64,000 nucleotides of DNA. Source: Branchiostoma floridae (lineage: Eukaryota; Chordata; Leptocardii; Amphioxiformes; Branchiostomatidae). Location: NCBI RefSeq assembly GCF_000003815.2, contig NC_049994.1, forward strand, positions 18,019,815 to 18,083,814. Direction: 5' to 3'. The notes under the pieces are model-generated. The model saw nothing but the letters and a program-made list of their open reading frames with translations, made no database searches and was not told where the DNA came from. Of this stretch, positions 1 through 9,308 are shown one piece after another. Made by a program: the position numbers and the translations under genes. The stretch's first letter is position 1. Every line of letters begins with the position of its first letter.

Positions 1-66
<66 letters not shown>
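1..66. repeat. (TA)n microsatellite
   Basis: Almost pure TA dinucleotides run from the first base to about position 66. This is seen directly. Confidence 0.97.
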
Positions 67-68
<2 letters not shown>

Positions 69-228
69 TCTTCTGCTCAATAAAACATAAAATAATAACA
101 GTCAGAGTCAACAAAGAGAACTAAGGAATACGGCACTGACATGTAACAGAGGTTGACATTAAAAAAGGCGACATCGTACATAGCCTGGGTACCATCCGAT
201 TTCTACCGGGGCTTGTTACACTCGCTAC

Positions 229-655
229 TAGGGGTGGGTACCGGTACAGAAAATCCAGGTCCGGTTCAGGTCCAGAGGATCAGGTCCAGGTCCGGACCTG
301 AACCTTGACCTGATTCAGTATGACTCATACCAATGGTCCATTTCACTACAAAGGAATCTGTTTGGTGGAGTATTAGACTTACACTGGCTTTTTAAAATCC
401 TACAACGCTAACTGCACCTGTACGATTGGCTGTAAAACTTGGTAGAAATTACTACAAGCCCTACTCTACTTCACTCTTGTTATTTTCTTCCACCTGCAAG
501 CGCCAAAACGTGTGAATGCCTGATAAAATAATCTGATAATTTTCTAATCGGTCCAACATCCGGTCCAACTAATTTTTCCAGGTCCGGTTTTTCTGGACCG
601 GTCCAATAAGAAAAACCGGTTTTGTACCGGTACGCTGTACCGATACCCAGCCCTA
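229..655. mobile_element. Non-autonomous hAT-like DNA transposon (MITE), 427 bp
   Basis: The ends are imperfect inverted repeats: TAGGGGTGGGTACCGGTAC on the left and its near complement on the right. An 8-bp direct repeat, CTCGCTAC, flanks it at 221-228 and 656-663. Eight-base target duplications with a TAGGG-type terminus fit the hAT superfamily. The interior is rich in GGTCCGG / CCGGACC words and has no transposase frame. Terminal match and duplication are seen; superfamily is inferred. Confidence 0.85.
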
Positions 656-1007
656 CTCGCTACCCTAACAAGAACTTCAGACTTGCAAAAAAATAGACCA
701 TTTAAAGACAAGGAAGCATCCCTGGCTATGGAACAAACTTTTATTCAGAAAAGCATACACGTTCTTCAAGTGGAAACATGTTCGTATTTTTACAGCATTT
801 CTTAACATGCTGGTTTGAACCAATGCTGTCTCTGTGTTATGTTACAATTTTTAAGCCTTTAAATCCGTGCACAAAATAAATCGTACACGTATCAAGAAGA
901 TATACATACATCAATCATTGCACTACGGCTATAGAAGTATCCAATCTACTCATTCGTAGTGATCATCAAAGTAGCTTGGGATATCTGTAAACAAAAACGA
1001 CACTTTG

Positions 1008-1122
1008 CCGTCGGGCGTGGCATAACTGATAGAGCGTTCGGCTCGGAATCAAGAGGTCCTGAGTTCGATCCCAACCGTGCCCCCGAGGTTTTGCCCTTGG
1101 GAAAGGCACTTTTCACGAGAAA
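1008..1122 (+). mobile_element. tRNA-derived SINE fragment
   Basis: An A-box-like stretch (TGGCATAACTGATAGAGCG) is followed about 35 bp later by a B box (GAGTTCGATCC). After them comes a segment reading TTGGGAAAGGCACTTTTCACG, seen in many deuterostome tRNA-headed SINEs. The acceptor stem no longer pairs well, so this is a SINE head and not a working tRNA. Confidence 0.6.
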
Positions 1123-1705
1123 AAAAAACGACACTAGTAAACAAATGCAATCTGCTAGTTTTCCACTATAAAGTAAGGTCTTTGGGGAAAATAGTTATAA
1201 TAAAGGTTAGTCTGCCTACTACACAACTATATGTACATAGAATTAGAACCTCGATTTTTAATCACATGTAACAATGAATATATTAATACTTGAGTACCTT
1301 AATGAAGTTGCAGTTATGCCACTACTAGTGACTACTTGAATCTATCATGTAATGAATAAATGAAGACCTTTATATCCACAAGTATGCCATGTCACAAGAA
1401 AAGAAAATTAATATTTTACAGTTACATATGATACAATGTCAAGCTAGCACAAGAACTATATATAATACTGAGTGAATTTGACAATTCCTTTTTGTTTTAC
1501 GAAGGAAATGTAATATCAATTACATTTATTAAGAAAGGGGTTGTCTAAACCCAATAGAAATATGACTTTTTCTGTATCACTTAGGTGTATAAAGTACATA
1601 TACATTGTATCAAATATCTCTTAATGATACTCACTGGACGAATTTTAGCTGTAAAGATGATGTGTTTTTAGTGTGTCGTTGTTATTTCAAGAGCTACATA
1701 TCAGT

Positions 1706-1939
1706 AGTTACTCCAATTTTCTTCAATCAATGACCGTGTAAAGGTAAGGTACATACGTCCCAAATTTTCGATGTCTAACAGCACATCTTCGTCACGGGGA
1801 ATGACCTAGTCTCAATCTCGCGAGAGAACACGAGCCTAGGTCAGGCTTGCGTGGATGATCTGCCCCCTCCACGCAAGCCTGGGAGGTATGTACCTTACCT
1901 TCACAAAACAGTCATTGATTGAAGAAAATTGGAGTAACT
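1706..1939. mobile_element. Palindromic MITE, about 234 bp
   Basis: Long inverted repeats begin AGTTACTCCAATTTTCTTC and continue through CAATCAATGAC and GGTAAGGTACATAC on both arms. A smaller internal inverted repeat (CTAGTCTC, GCTTGCGTGG) fills the centre. A related, differently ended copy lies at 30256-30459. No open frame is present and no clear target duplication was found. Confidence 0.75.
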
Positions 1940-1957
1940 GTATTCATACTAGTTATG

Positions 1958-2024
1958 TGGAGACTCCAAGTGAGCTCGCCGCAGTGAGTGAGAGTGAGTG
2001 AGTATTCATACATGACTGTTGAAC
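1958..2024 (+). mobile_element. LINE 3' end fragment with GAGT tail
   Basis: The segment GTGGAGACTCCAAGTGAGC followed by GTGAGTGAGAGTGAGTGAG matches, on the opposite strand, the terminal codons and simple-repeat tail of the LINE fragment at 15428-15610. Only the last few tens of bases are kept. Confidence 0.55.
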
Positions 2025-2450
2025 CCCTTCAATGATACATATCAGTACAATTTGAATTTAAAACAGATTAGAAAATGACACTCCTTTGTGGAGTTAAGCA
2101 CTCCTTTAAGGATTATCACCTGGCTGAATTAATTGACATTTTGACCTTCCAATCTTTTCTTATTTATGAATTAAGAATTAAGAATATTGATAGATGGGCA
2201 TGAAAGAATTCTAATTCTAATTTGTTTGGTCATATGGATGAGGTTTTAGTGCCCCTAACATGATTTTTTCTATAGGAAAATACAGCACCTTTGGTACATA
2301 CCACTGCAATGAAACTATGTTTTTCATGTGCATAATGATGAAAGCTACAAACTCACGTTTGCGCAAATTTATATCCTCTAATGATCTGTAGTTATTAGAA
2401 AATTATTTTTTATTTGATGAAAACAATAAAGAAATAGAAATGTTAAAGTC
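2025..2450 (-). other. 3' flank of the NHL gene with a possible poly(A) signal
   Basis: AT-rich sequence with no gene. On the minus strand an AATAAA hexamer lies at 2414-2409, about 37 nt after the stop codon of the NHL exon, which suits a short 3' UTR. Nothing else is recognised. Confidence 0.5.
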
Positions 2451-3277
2451 TCACGGAGACACGGTGTGTCGTGGAAAGATGGTGACACTGTGGTCCTTTA
2501 TATTTGTTACCACTAGTTGTCCTTCAGAACCGACAGCGAGTTTTCTGGGATCTTTGAAATCAACGACGACCCGGACAAACTCCCCTTGGCTTGTGTACAT
2601 ATCTATTCGATCTTTTCCGTCGTTCGACACAATCATATGGCCAGAGGAGTCTGTACAGATTCCCAAAGGAAAGCTCAGTCTGTTTCCAACTTCGAATAGC
2701 TTGTTTCCAGAGTGATTGTACACCTGAACAGGGTAAAACATTGCCGTAACCAGAATGTTTCCATCGAGAGCAGACGCAACGTCATTGATTTTCAAATTTC
2801 CGTCTTCAAAACTACGGACGAGAGAACCGTCCGGTTGAAAAATCGTGATTTTGTTTCCCTCCCCCACTATGATTCTATCGTTCAGCACGTCTACCTCTAT
2901 GCTTGGGTATCCAAGTATCGCGCTCTGAAGGCGTAAGTCAGACTTGACCACTGCCCGGCCTTGGCTACTATATCGTATGACATGTGCGTTAGGATTTGAT
3001 AATGCACCTCTATTCCCCACTGCCCACAAAAAACCCTTTGCATCAATCGCAATATCAGTAGGGAGAATTTCGGTACTTTCCCCCGGCACTTCCGTGGAGA
3101 ACTGTCGGAGATAAACCCCATCCATGCTGAAGACTTGGACACGCCTGTTCAGCATGTCCGCCACGAATATCTCATTGTCAGCGGACACGGCCACCCCGTA
3201 GTTCTGTCTGAATTGCCCCGGGCCTCTTCCCTCCTCACCAAACACGATCTTCTCTTGTTTTTCGTGTCTGGAGATTT
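2451..3277 (-). CDS. Terminal exon: six-bladed NHL beta-propeller ectodomain
   Basis: This exon encodes about 275 residues ending in IFPRHTVSP and a stop. Six repeats of about 40 residues can be read. Blade 1 (PGQFRQNYGVAVSADNEIFV) is the clearest, then blades starting near ILPTDIAIDAKG, LGYPSIEVD, INDVASALDG, LSFPLGICTDSSG and PRKLAVGSEG; each ends in a hydrophobic strand such as RRVQVF, ITIF or VTIF. Six NHL blades make one closed propeller, so the domain looks complete. The acceptor is TTCCAG at about 3283-3278, preceded by a pyrimidine tract. There is no RING, B-box or coiled coil, so it is not a standard TRIM-NHL protein. The exon needs a preceding donor in phase 1, but the exon at 4896-4798 ends in phase 0, so a connecting exon is probably missing, perhaps in the 4539-4638 gap. 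Confidence 0.85.
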
Positions 3278-4103
3278 CTGGAAGGAATAACCAGAATATA
3301 AGGCCATGTTGGTTCGATTATATGGATGACATCCATTTTCATCGTTTTTAAAACAAAACAACAACAAAAACTTTTCAAACATACAGCAAATCGTACAAGG
3401 CTGCTGTAAAATGAGCATTTATATGCTGTAGATTGCATAAAAATATCGGAAAACAGAAGTTAATGTCATAGAATGCCAAAGTCAGTCCCAAATTAAAGTC
3501 AAAGAAGAAGATGTGAAAGAACAAAAATGAATAATATTTTTATTTGTTTTGCTGTGCTCTGTGTGTTAAGTTATTTGTTTAACCTTCCTAACTACACGGA
3601 ATCCATACTGAAGGCAACATTTGGGGGTGGGCAAACATTTAGTAAGTGTCCCTCTCGGTTCCAAATAGTTAGAAGACAGGCCTGGAATCAGGTTTGGTAA
3701 GTGATTGACATATCTAAAATTCTCAAAGACATTCCTTTGTTAGACCTCTGATGAATCAATAAGATGTTATTGACGTTAAAATGTGTGACAGAAATCTAAT
3801 GTCAGGCTTTGTCAATTATAGAGATCCAGGTTGTTTAGAGATCAATTGGTTCAAATATAACATGATATTGACTATACGGAGACAGTTTTTCTTCATTTTC
3901 ATATTAGATGAACAAATAAACGATACCTTCAAGCTGTGAACTAATGGTGATCATTAATTCCCCAACAGGGTCGCGGCTAGCGGAGCCTGTCTGTAACGGA
4001 TTAACAATCAAGGCATATTATGGAAACTATGTATGAACTGTGTACATGCGTGACTAATGAATCTCTTCAACGAAGGCTTATTATGAAAAAAAACTTTACC
4101 TTA

Positions 4104-4234
4104 CCTAACCTACTCTCCAAGCAGAGGTTAGGCTCCGGCTGTTTTTTTAACGTTTTTTTAAAGTCGTTTAATCGGACTTTCTATTGTGTGATTGTATCTT
4201 GTATTGTCAAAACCTGCTTGGAGAGTAACCTAAC
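4104..4234. mobile_element. Short MITE of the CTCCAAGCAG family
   Basis: Inverted ends share TACTCTCCAAGCAG on the left and CTGCTTGGAGAGTA on the right. The same terminal word, CTCCAAGCAGATCC, ends the better copy at 39909-40029 and starts a fragment at 21886. No coding capacity. Confidence 0.6.
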
Positions 4235-4326
4235 CAACACTAATTTTTTTTTTATTAATGGTCACTCCAAGGTTACATTGTAACTGCATCAACATTCATA
4301 TAGTAAGGTTCTTTTAGCACAACCAG

Positions 4327-4538
4327 AAAATAACTTACTTCCGACGTTTCGGTGTCTGTCAGACACCATCATCAGGGTGGAATGACGGGAACTACTTCTT
4401 GCTGCTACTTATAGCCGATGTAGGTGGCGTTGCAGCAGCAAGAATGCCATCCCAGACGTGGCTCAGCTTGTATCCCCCCTCGTCTCTGTTCATGACTGGC
4501 ACTGATTGTCTGACAGACACCGAAACGTCGGAAGTAAG
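4327..4538. mobile_element. Penelope-like element relic with hammerhead-type terminal motif
   Basis: A fossil. On the minus strand, 4376-4331 contains a CTGATGA core, a six-base-pair stem (GGTGTC with GACACC) and GAAAC, in the order of a hammerhead ribozyme core. A related copy lies in the opposite orientation at about 4505-4538 and runs into the gap. Hammerhead motifs are known in terminal repeats of Penelope-like retroelements. No reverse transcriptase remains. Family is inferred. Confidence 0.5.
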
Positions 4539-4638
4539 NNNNNNNNNNNNNNNNNNNNNNNNNNNNNNNNNNNNNNNNNNNNNNNNNNNNNNNNNNNNNN
4601 NNNNNNNNNNNNNNNNNNNNNNNNNNNNNNNNNNNNNN
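4539..4638. other. Assembly gap (100 N)
   Basis: Exactly 100 N, a conventional unknown-length gap. It follows a repeat motif and precedes an AT microsatellite. Confidence 0.99.
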
Positions 4639-4797
4639 ATATATATATATATATATATCCCTAAAAAGGGGCATTATACATACAGTAATGGCATGTTTTA
4701 TATCTTTTGCCATGTTTGTCATGTTACATGGGGGAAGGTGCCTGAAATAAAGCTGACATGAAAATGAAAAAAAAAATGTAACGGAGGTTACACTTAC

Positions 4798-4896
4798 TGT
4801 GGACACAAACACGGGGCCAGCCGTTGTCGACTCAGGAGTACTGAAGTAGTCATGGTACCCTGTGACTGTTGACATAGGGTCCTCAGTTGACTTCGG
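4798..4896 (-). CDS. Ser/Thr-rich exon of the NHL receptor-like gene
   Basis: This 99-nt exon is bounded by GTCTACAG before 4896 and GTAAGT after 4798, and is open in the phase required by the transmembrane exon. It encodes 33 residues beginning PKSTEDPMSTVTGYHD and ending PVFVST, with many Ser, Thr and Pro. It would form an extracellular stalk between membrane and propeller. It ends in phase 0. Confidence 0.6.
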
Positions 4897-4939
4897 CTGT
4901 AGACATAAACGGGTTTTGTTTAGGGATCTATTTCAAAAT

Positions 4940-5270
4940 CAACCATGTACCAGGGCCCGGCCGGGCCCAAAAATAGTCTCTAACAGACGTACTAGGCTCG
5001 CTTAAGCCTACGTCACATCTCCGAACCGGGGCCTGGCCGGGCAGCTTTCGGGAACGAAAAGACTTAAACAAATGACATCAAAATACACAAAATGTGAAAA
5101 TAAGACATATGGGCATGATTTGTGTATATTTTGAGGTAGACATTTTAAAATTTTGGTTCCTTAAATATCCCAGCCGGGCCCCTAAGTTCTTTTTTTCACA
5201 AAGGTAATCGGCCGGGCAGCTTTGGAGAATAAAAGTACGATATAAAAGACAGCAACAAAACCAAACGTAC
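4940..5270. repeat. GC-cored palindromic repeats (GGCCCGGCCGGGC family)
   Basis: Several near-palindromic cores (GGGCCCGGCCGGGCCC, GGGGCCTGGCCGGGCAG, CGGCCGGGCAGCTTTGGAG) punctuate this intron. The stretch around 5210-5270 is the inverted counterpart of 5790-5870. They look like termini of a small hairpin element present in two or more copies. Confidence 0.6.
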
Positions 5271-5368
5271 CAAAAATATTTCAACAGCATGACTGTGCAT
5301 ATTTATAAGTGAAACATACCACAGAAATCACAATGTGACAAGTTTTTCGGCTGATCAGTAACAAGTAC

Positions 5369-5478
5369 CTTTCGCACGCTGATAATGGAACGGAGTGAGA
5401 AGTCGACACTGATTCCGATGGAGATCAGCAAGATGGCAGCTGTCATTGCAGCGACGTACACCCAGCGAGTTGTACACC
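5369..5478 (-). CDS. Transmembrane exon of the NHL receptor-like gene
   Basis: This 110-nt exon is bounded by TTTTCCAG before 5478 and GTACTT after 5369. It joins the phase-1 end of the first exon without a stop. It encodes CTTRWVYVAAMTAAILLI and then SIGISVDFSLRSIISVRK. The 20-residue hydrophobic run after RW is a convincing single transmembrane helix. With the tyrosine motifs upstream and the propeller downstream, a type II (N-inside) topology is inferred. The donor has the weak form AAG|GTACTT. Confidence 0.7.
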
Positions 5479-5725
5479 CTGGAAAATGTCAAATTAAACA
5501 AAAACAAATGAATAGAGCACATAAAACCTAATTTGAGTCGTATTCCCAGGGAATGCTCAGGTCTTCCTTCTACGTATGCACGGAAATCCCACACATGCCT
5601 GTACAATTTTGGGAATTCTTGACAAACAGATGTACACTAGGCTAGCCCCTAAGGCGTAGCTAAAAACTTTACCACATGAGATTAAGCAGTGAAGACAATG
5701 GGCATCGTGTAAAGCCTATTTCATA

Positions 5726-5872
5726 CCCGGGGCCCGGCCGGGCTGTTTGCGGAAACGAAAAAAAGTTGATGTCAATAAATATGCACAAGGTATGCTGCTG
5801 AATCATTTTTGGTACGTTTTCTGTTCTTCATCGTACTTATGTTCTCCAAAGCTGCCCGGCCGAGCCCCTTTT
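5726..5872. mobile_element. GC-cored hairpin MITE
   Basis: Left end GGGGCCCGGCCGGGC and right end GCCCGGCCGAGCCCC form terminal inverted repeats of about 15 bp around an AT-rich interior containing TTGGTACG. The same interior occurs inverted at about 5210-5285. Confidence 0.6.
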
Positions 5873-6369
5873 TGGAAATTTGACGTTAGCTTAACTTCCA
5901 TGGAGGTTTTCACAGTTTGAAAATTGAAGCAGCAAAGGAAAGAACAAGAGTTCGAAGATCTCGTGCCGTCGCAAAATAGTTAGAATTTCTCTTATGCCTT
6001 GCTTAATTACGTAACATGTGTCAAATATTCACTTCCTGTCATTCTTCGACGAACGTAGTTCTAAAGCAAGCTGGGGCCGGCCCCGAACCTACAGCAGGTC
6101 TTCCTTAGTTCACAAGCCACAAAAATCATGAACATCGAATATCCAGGTTCTGCTGCACTATGAAGGTCACATATGAGGGGGGCTCAAAGATGATCTTGAC
6201 CTTTGTCTTCCCAACACCTTCCAACGTACCCACATACCAAGTGTCATTACAAAAGTCAATGTTCAAAAGTCATGTTTACCACAAATATCCGGAAACACAC
6301 ACACACTCACACACACACACACAAACACACATAAAGAAGAAAAGACAAGGTAAAGAAGAAAAGACTTAC
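5873..6369 (-). other. First intron of the NHL gene, 5' part
   Basis: No gene is visible. A (CA)n run occupies about 6296-6331, close to the donor GTAAGT (6369-6364). Confidence 0.6.
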
Positions 6370-7582
6370 CGACAGCTGGCCGATGGCGAACGTTTGCCAC
6401 ATACATCGGATTCGGGATCAGGGCGTTCTGTGCGCGGGTAGGGTCTTCTGTGGAAAGCGCGCCCCCTGGCGGATTAGCATCCGTCCCAGAGGTGGTCAGA
6501 ACGCCATTGTTGCTGTCCGATGCATTTGCTTCCCTTTCCTGGGAGGCTGTCTCTTCCCCCACGTCCTCTTGACACATGTACGCAACAGCGTACGGTTGGA
6601 TAGCCTGAGACTCAGCAGCTACATCGGTTGCTTTGAGAAGAGCGTCATCGTTATTGTCCTGGAATCTAACAGCGTATGGCTGGATGGAAGGATGTCCGTC
6701 ACGTGTTGCAGCTATGTCGGTGGTTCCATCTTCTTCTTGGGCGTCGCCGTCATATGCTGGAGTGAAGTTGTTCTCATCGTCTTCCCGAAGGATGGGTACA
6801 GATGATTGGATTTCTTCTACGTTATCCGGGTGAACCGTGGCGTTAGCGTGAAGGTTTGGCTCGTGCGTTGCGCTAGTGTCTTGCATGTACATCGGATTTC
6901 CGCTGACGTGTCGCTGGGTGTCGCTATAAATGGCTGGCGTGAAAATGTCTCTACCGTCTTCCCCGCAGGTTGGTACCAGTGATCGGATCCCTTCTACGTT
7001 ATCCGGGTGAAGGTTTCGCTCGTGTACAGATGTGTTGGTGTTTTGCAGGTACATCGGATTTGTGCTGACGTCGTCATTTAGTGCATCAGTTGAAGAAGGA
7101 TCTACGGTGCTTTGCAGGTATGTAGAATTGTCATTAAGGGTGCTTGGTGAGTTAACTGCGTTCTGGAGGTACAGCGGAGCTGTGTCAGTGGCAGTCTGCC
7201 CGTTCATTGTGATCGGGTCGATAGGATTATGAAGGTACATCGGATTTGGTTTGGGAGAGTTTTGCGCGTTCGCTGGATTAGGAGTCGTCTTGTTTTGCGG
7301 ATTTGGATGCTCGTGGTTTCCCACAAACTCCGGAATTTGATGCGCATTATTAGAGGGATAAGTGGATATATCAATGTTACCTTCGCCCCTGACAGAAGCA
7401 GATTTGGCGACATATCCATCGTCACTTGCAGAGTCTACTTGCATGTTGTCAGCTGCATCATCACTTTTCATTGGTTGGTTTTTATCATCGTCATCATCGC
7501 CATCGCTGTGCATGCTGGTCCGTTCGTGAGCTTGCTTGAAGAGAGGTTGTCCAGTTTCCGTACCAAGCTGTGCACGTGCCAT
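6370..7582 (-). CDS. First coding exon: cytoplasmic tail with repeated NPxY and IQPYAV motifs
   Basis: The exon encodes 404 residues plus one base. I start it at ATG 7582 (MARAQLGTETG) because the upstream in-frame start would be TTG. The sequence is acidic and low in hydrophobics. It contains six related tyrosine motifs: NPMYLHN, APLYLQN, NSTYLQS, NPMYLQN, NPMYMQD and NPMYVAN. Two copies of IQPYAV, an FTPAI-Y/FTPAYD pair and a HPDNVE repeat also occur. NPxY is a known binding motif for PTB-domain and clathrin adaptors and, when phosphorylated, for signalling proteins; that this tail works so is inferred. The exon ends CCAGCTGTCG|GTAAGT in phase 1 and joins the transmembrane exon. I cannot give a named orthologue; large TM-NHL families of this style occur in lancelets. 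Confidence 0.8.
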
Positions 7583-7719
7583 AGAGTCTCTCCTTTCTTC
7601 CTTCGAATACAAAATGACTTAATAATAGAACTATCACATATTGGATTACTCTCATTTGATTTTTTTTATTTACTTAGAGGTCACCGCAAAACAAGGCTCG
7701 TGGAGCCACTCAAGCGTTT
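7583..7719 (-). promoter_or_regulatory. 5' flank of the NHL gene
   Basis: About 140 bp separate the start codon from a LINE fragment. No TATA box or other core element was recognised, so the promoter position is not known. Confidence 0.25.
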
Positions 7720-8112
7720 TGGGTTACGTTACTGAATTTTGAAGAGAGATGTTTGTTAACCCTTAATTTAAACAGTTTCAGACTGTACCCCGTGGGGAAG
7801 CAAGTCCGTGGAAGCTTATTCCATAGCGATGTTGTTCTAGGAAAAAAGCTCTGAGCATGGAACTTCCTCCTGTTAGGTGGATTGTGGAGGAAGAAAGGAT
7901 GATTTGTTTCCGTGGAAGTGGCTAAACGGGTTCTTGCAGTGAAGGTTCGTATTGAAGGCACAAGTGAGTGAAGTTCTGCCGAGCATTTACCATGGAAGTA
8001 CCTATAGAAAAGTGCTAGGCTAGCTACATCACGCCTTTGGGCCAATGGTTGTAGTGTGGCGAATAAGTCGCCGACAACAATGATCTGACACCTACTTGAT
8101 AATTTTGTCAGA
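7720..8112 (-). mobile_element. LINE 3' end: C-terminus of a non-LTR reverse transcriptase
   Basis: The minus-strand frame reads RRDVASLALFYRYFHGKC, later SFFPRTTSLWNKLPRTCF and FKLRVNKHL before a stop near 7720. The series RR-x-V-A-S-L-x-x-F-Y-R-Y, then F-P-R-T-S-x-L-W-N-x-L-P, then F-K-x-x-V-N is the usual C-terminal tail of Jockey/CR1-like LINE polymerases. The copy is strongly 5' truncated; its remaining start abuts a mariner-type insertion at 8116. Confidence 0.8.
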
Positions 8113-8115
8113 ATA

Positions 8116-8653
8116 CGAGGGGTGATCAATAAGTTCTCGGCTTCACCCGGAAAAAATAAGCACAACTCAGATTTCGAAGCATAGATGTCAAGTATAAAGT
8201 CTTATATGAATGTGTACCTAAATTCAAATTATTGTGATCATTACATTTCAGGTGACACCTAGTAAGGTAAGGGAGAAGGAAAAAAACGTGGACAATTGAG
8301 CTGCGACCTGAGATGTACGCATCATATTGCGCTGCTGGAAGCCAGACACCCACTTCTTTTTGCTTGAATTAGGAAGAGAATCATTATCAAACATTTTGGC
8401 AATGTCTTTTGTTAATGACAAAGAATTTACGGCATGGGGAGCTCAACCCACACACGTCTGATCACAATTCACCCTTGTTTTTCTCACCACTTACCTTCTG
8501 ATTTGCAAAAAACGATTGCCTCGAAAGCCGACTGCAATGATTTGAAACTTGGAGGATATTGATAAAAGGCTTCATACTACGAAGCTGTTCCTCAAAATTT
8601 GAATTGTTCTTATTATTTCTGGGTGAGACCGAGAACTTACTGATCACCCCTCG
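8116..8653. mobile_element. Mariner-type non-autonomous element, 538 bp, TA target site
   Basis: Inverted ends (CGAGGGGTGATCARTAAG on both arms, continuing TTCTCGG and TCACCC) are flanked by TA at 8114-8115 and 8654-8655. This is the Tc1/mariner signature. The interior has no transposase frame, though a stretch near 8286 could read as the start of one (W-T-I-E-L-R). It sits in LINE-like sequence whose two halves continue on either side. Confidence 0.85.
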
Positions 8654-8655
8654 TA

Positions 8656-9308
8656 TGTACTAGGCGCATGGACAAACACGAGTGAACAATAAGATCAGTG
8701 TTATTTTTCTGGGTCAGACCAAGGAGCTTTAAAGCTTTTGAGCTTCTTGGTCAGACGGTACTTGCCAGCTGTTCCATTTACACGGAAATCACTTTTTTGT
8801 CTGACAAATGATAAAAAAACTAAGAAAAAAATGTGATTTTCGGACAGTTTTGGTGACCGTGCAAAATGAATTCCTCAGCATGCCTTGCAAAAAAGGTAAT
8901 TGTTTGGTAATAGACAAAAACATGTGATTTCCGTGTAAAGGGAACATCTCGTAAGTCCCGTCTGATCTATTTGGTCTGACAAAAAAAAAAAAACACTGAT
9001 CTAACTGTTCGTCGTGTTTGTCCATGTGACTAGTACATATTCTGATACAAATATCAAGTAGGTGTCAGATCAATGAGAGGAATCCAATAGGGAGTAGTTG
9101 TTCTGGTCATTTTGTATTCAAATGGTTAATGCTTTTTTTTTTCTTAGAATGGACCAGACTGGGTTACAAACATGTTAAAGGTAGTGCTATAGCCTTTTTG
9201 AGGCAAAACGATTTCCTCAGCATTCCTTGCAAAAATGGTAATTTTCTGTGATAGACAAAAGAGGTGATTTCCATGTAAACTGAACAGCTGTCAGTTCGTA
9301 AGTCCTGT
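8656..9308. repeat. Nested inverted and direct repeats beside the palindrome
   Basis: A segment of about 110 bp (8865-8985) is repeated directly at 9208-9310; both hold CCTCAGCATNCCTTGCAA and GTGATTTCC. The stretch 8656-8722 pairs in inverted orientation with about 8970-9060, and 12880-13000 is another copy of the latter. GTCTGACCAAGAAGCTC-type ends recur. No gene is visible. Confidence 0.6.

Larger units (their letters stand above)
3278..4797 (-). other. Intron region with repeats and an assembly gap
   Basis: Lies between two exons of the NHL gene. It holds a short MITE (about 4104-4234), a Penelope-like relic (4327-4538), 100 N (4539-4638) and an AT run (4639-4658). The phase mismatch of the flanking exons implies at least one unseen exon here. 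From 3290 to 4100 I see nothing recognisable. Confidence 0.5.

Noticed and set aside
4399-4875. Frames spanning the first assembly gap
   Set aside because: They are open only because N was translated as X; the real exon here is 4896-4798 on the minus strand.
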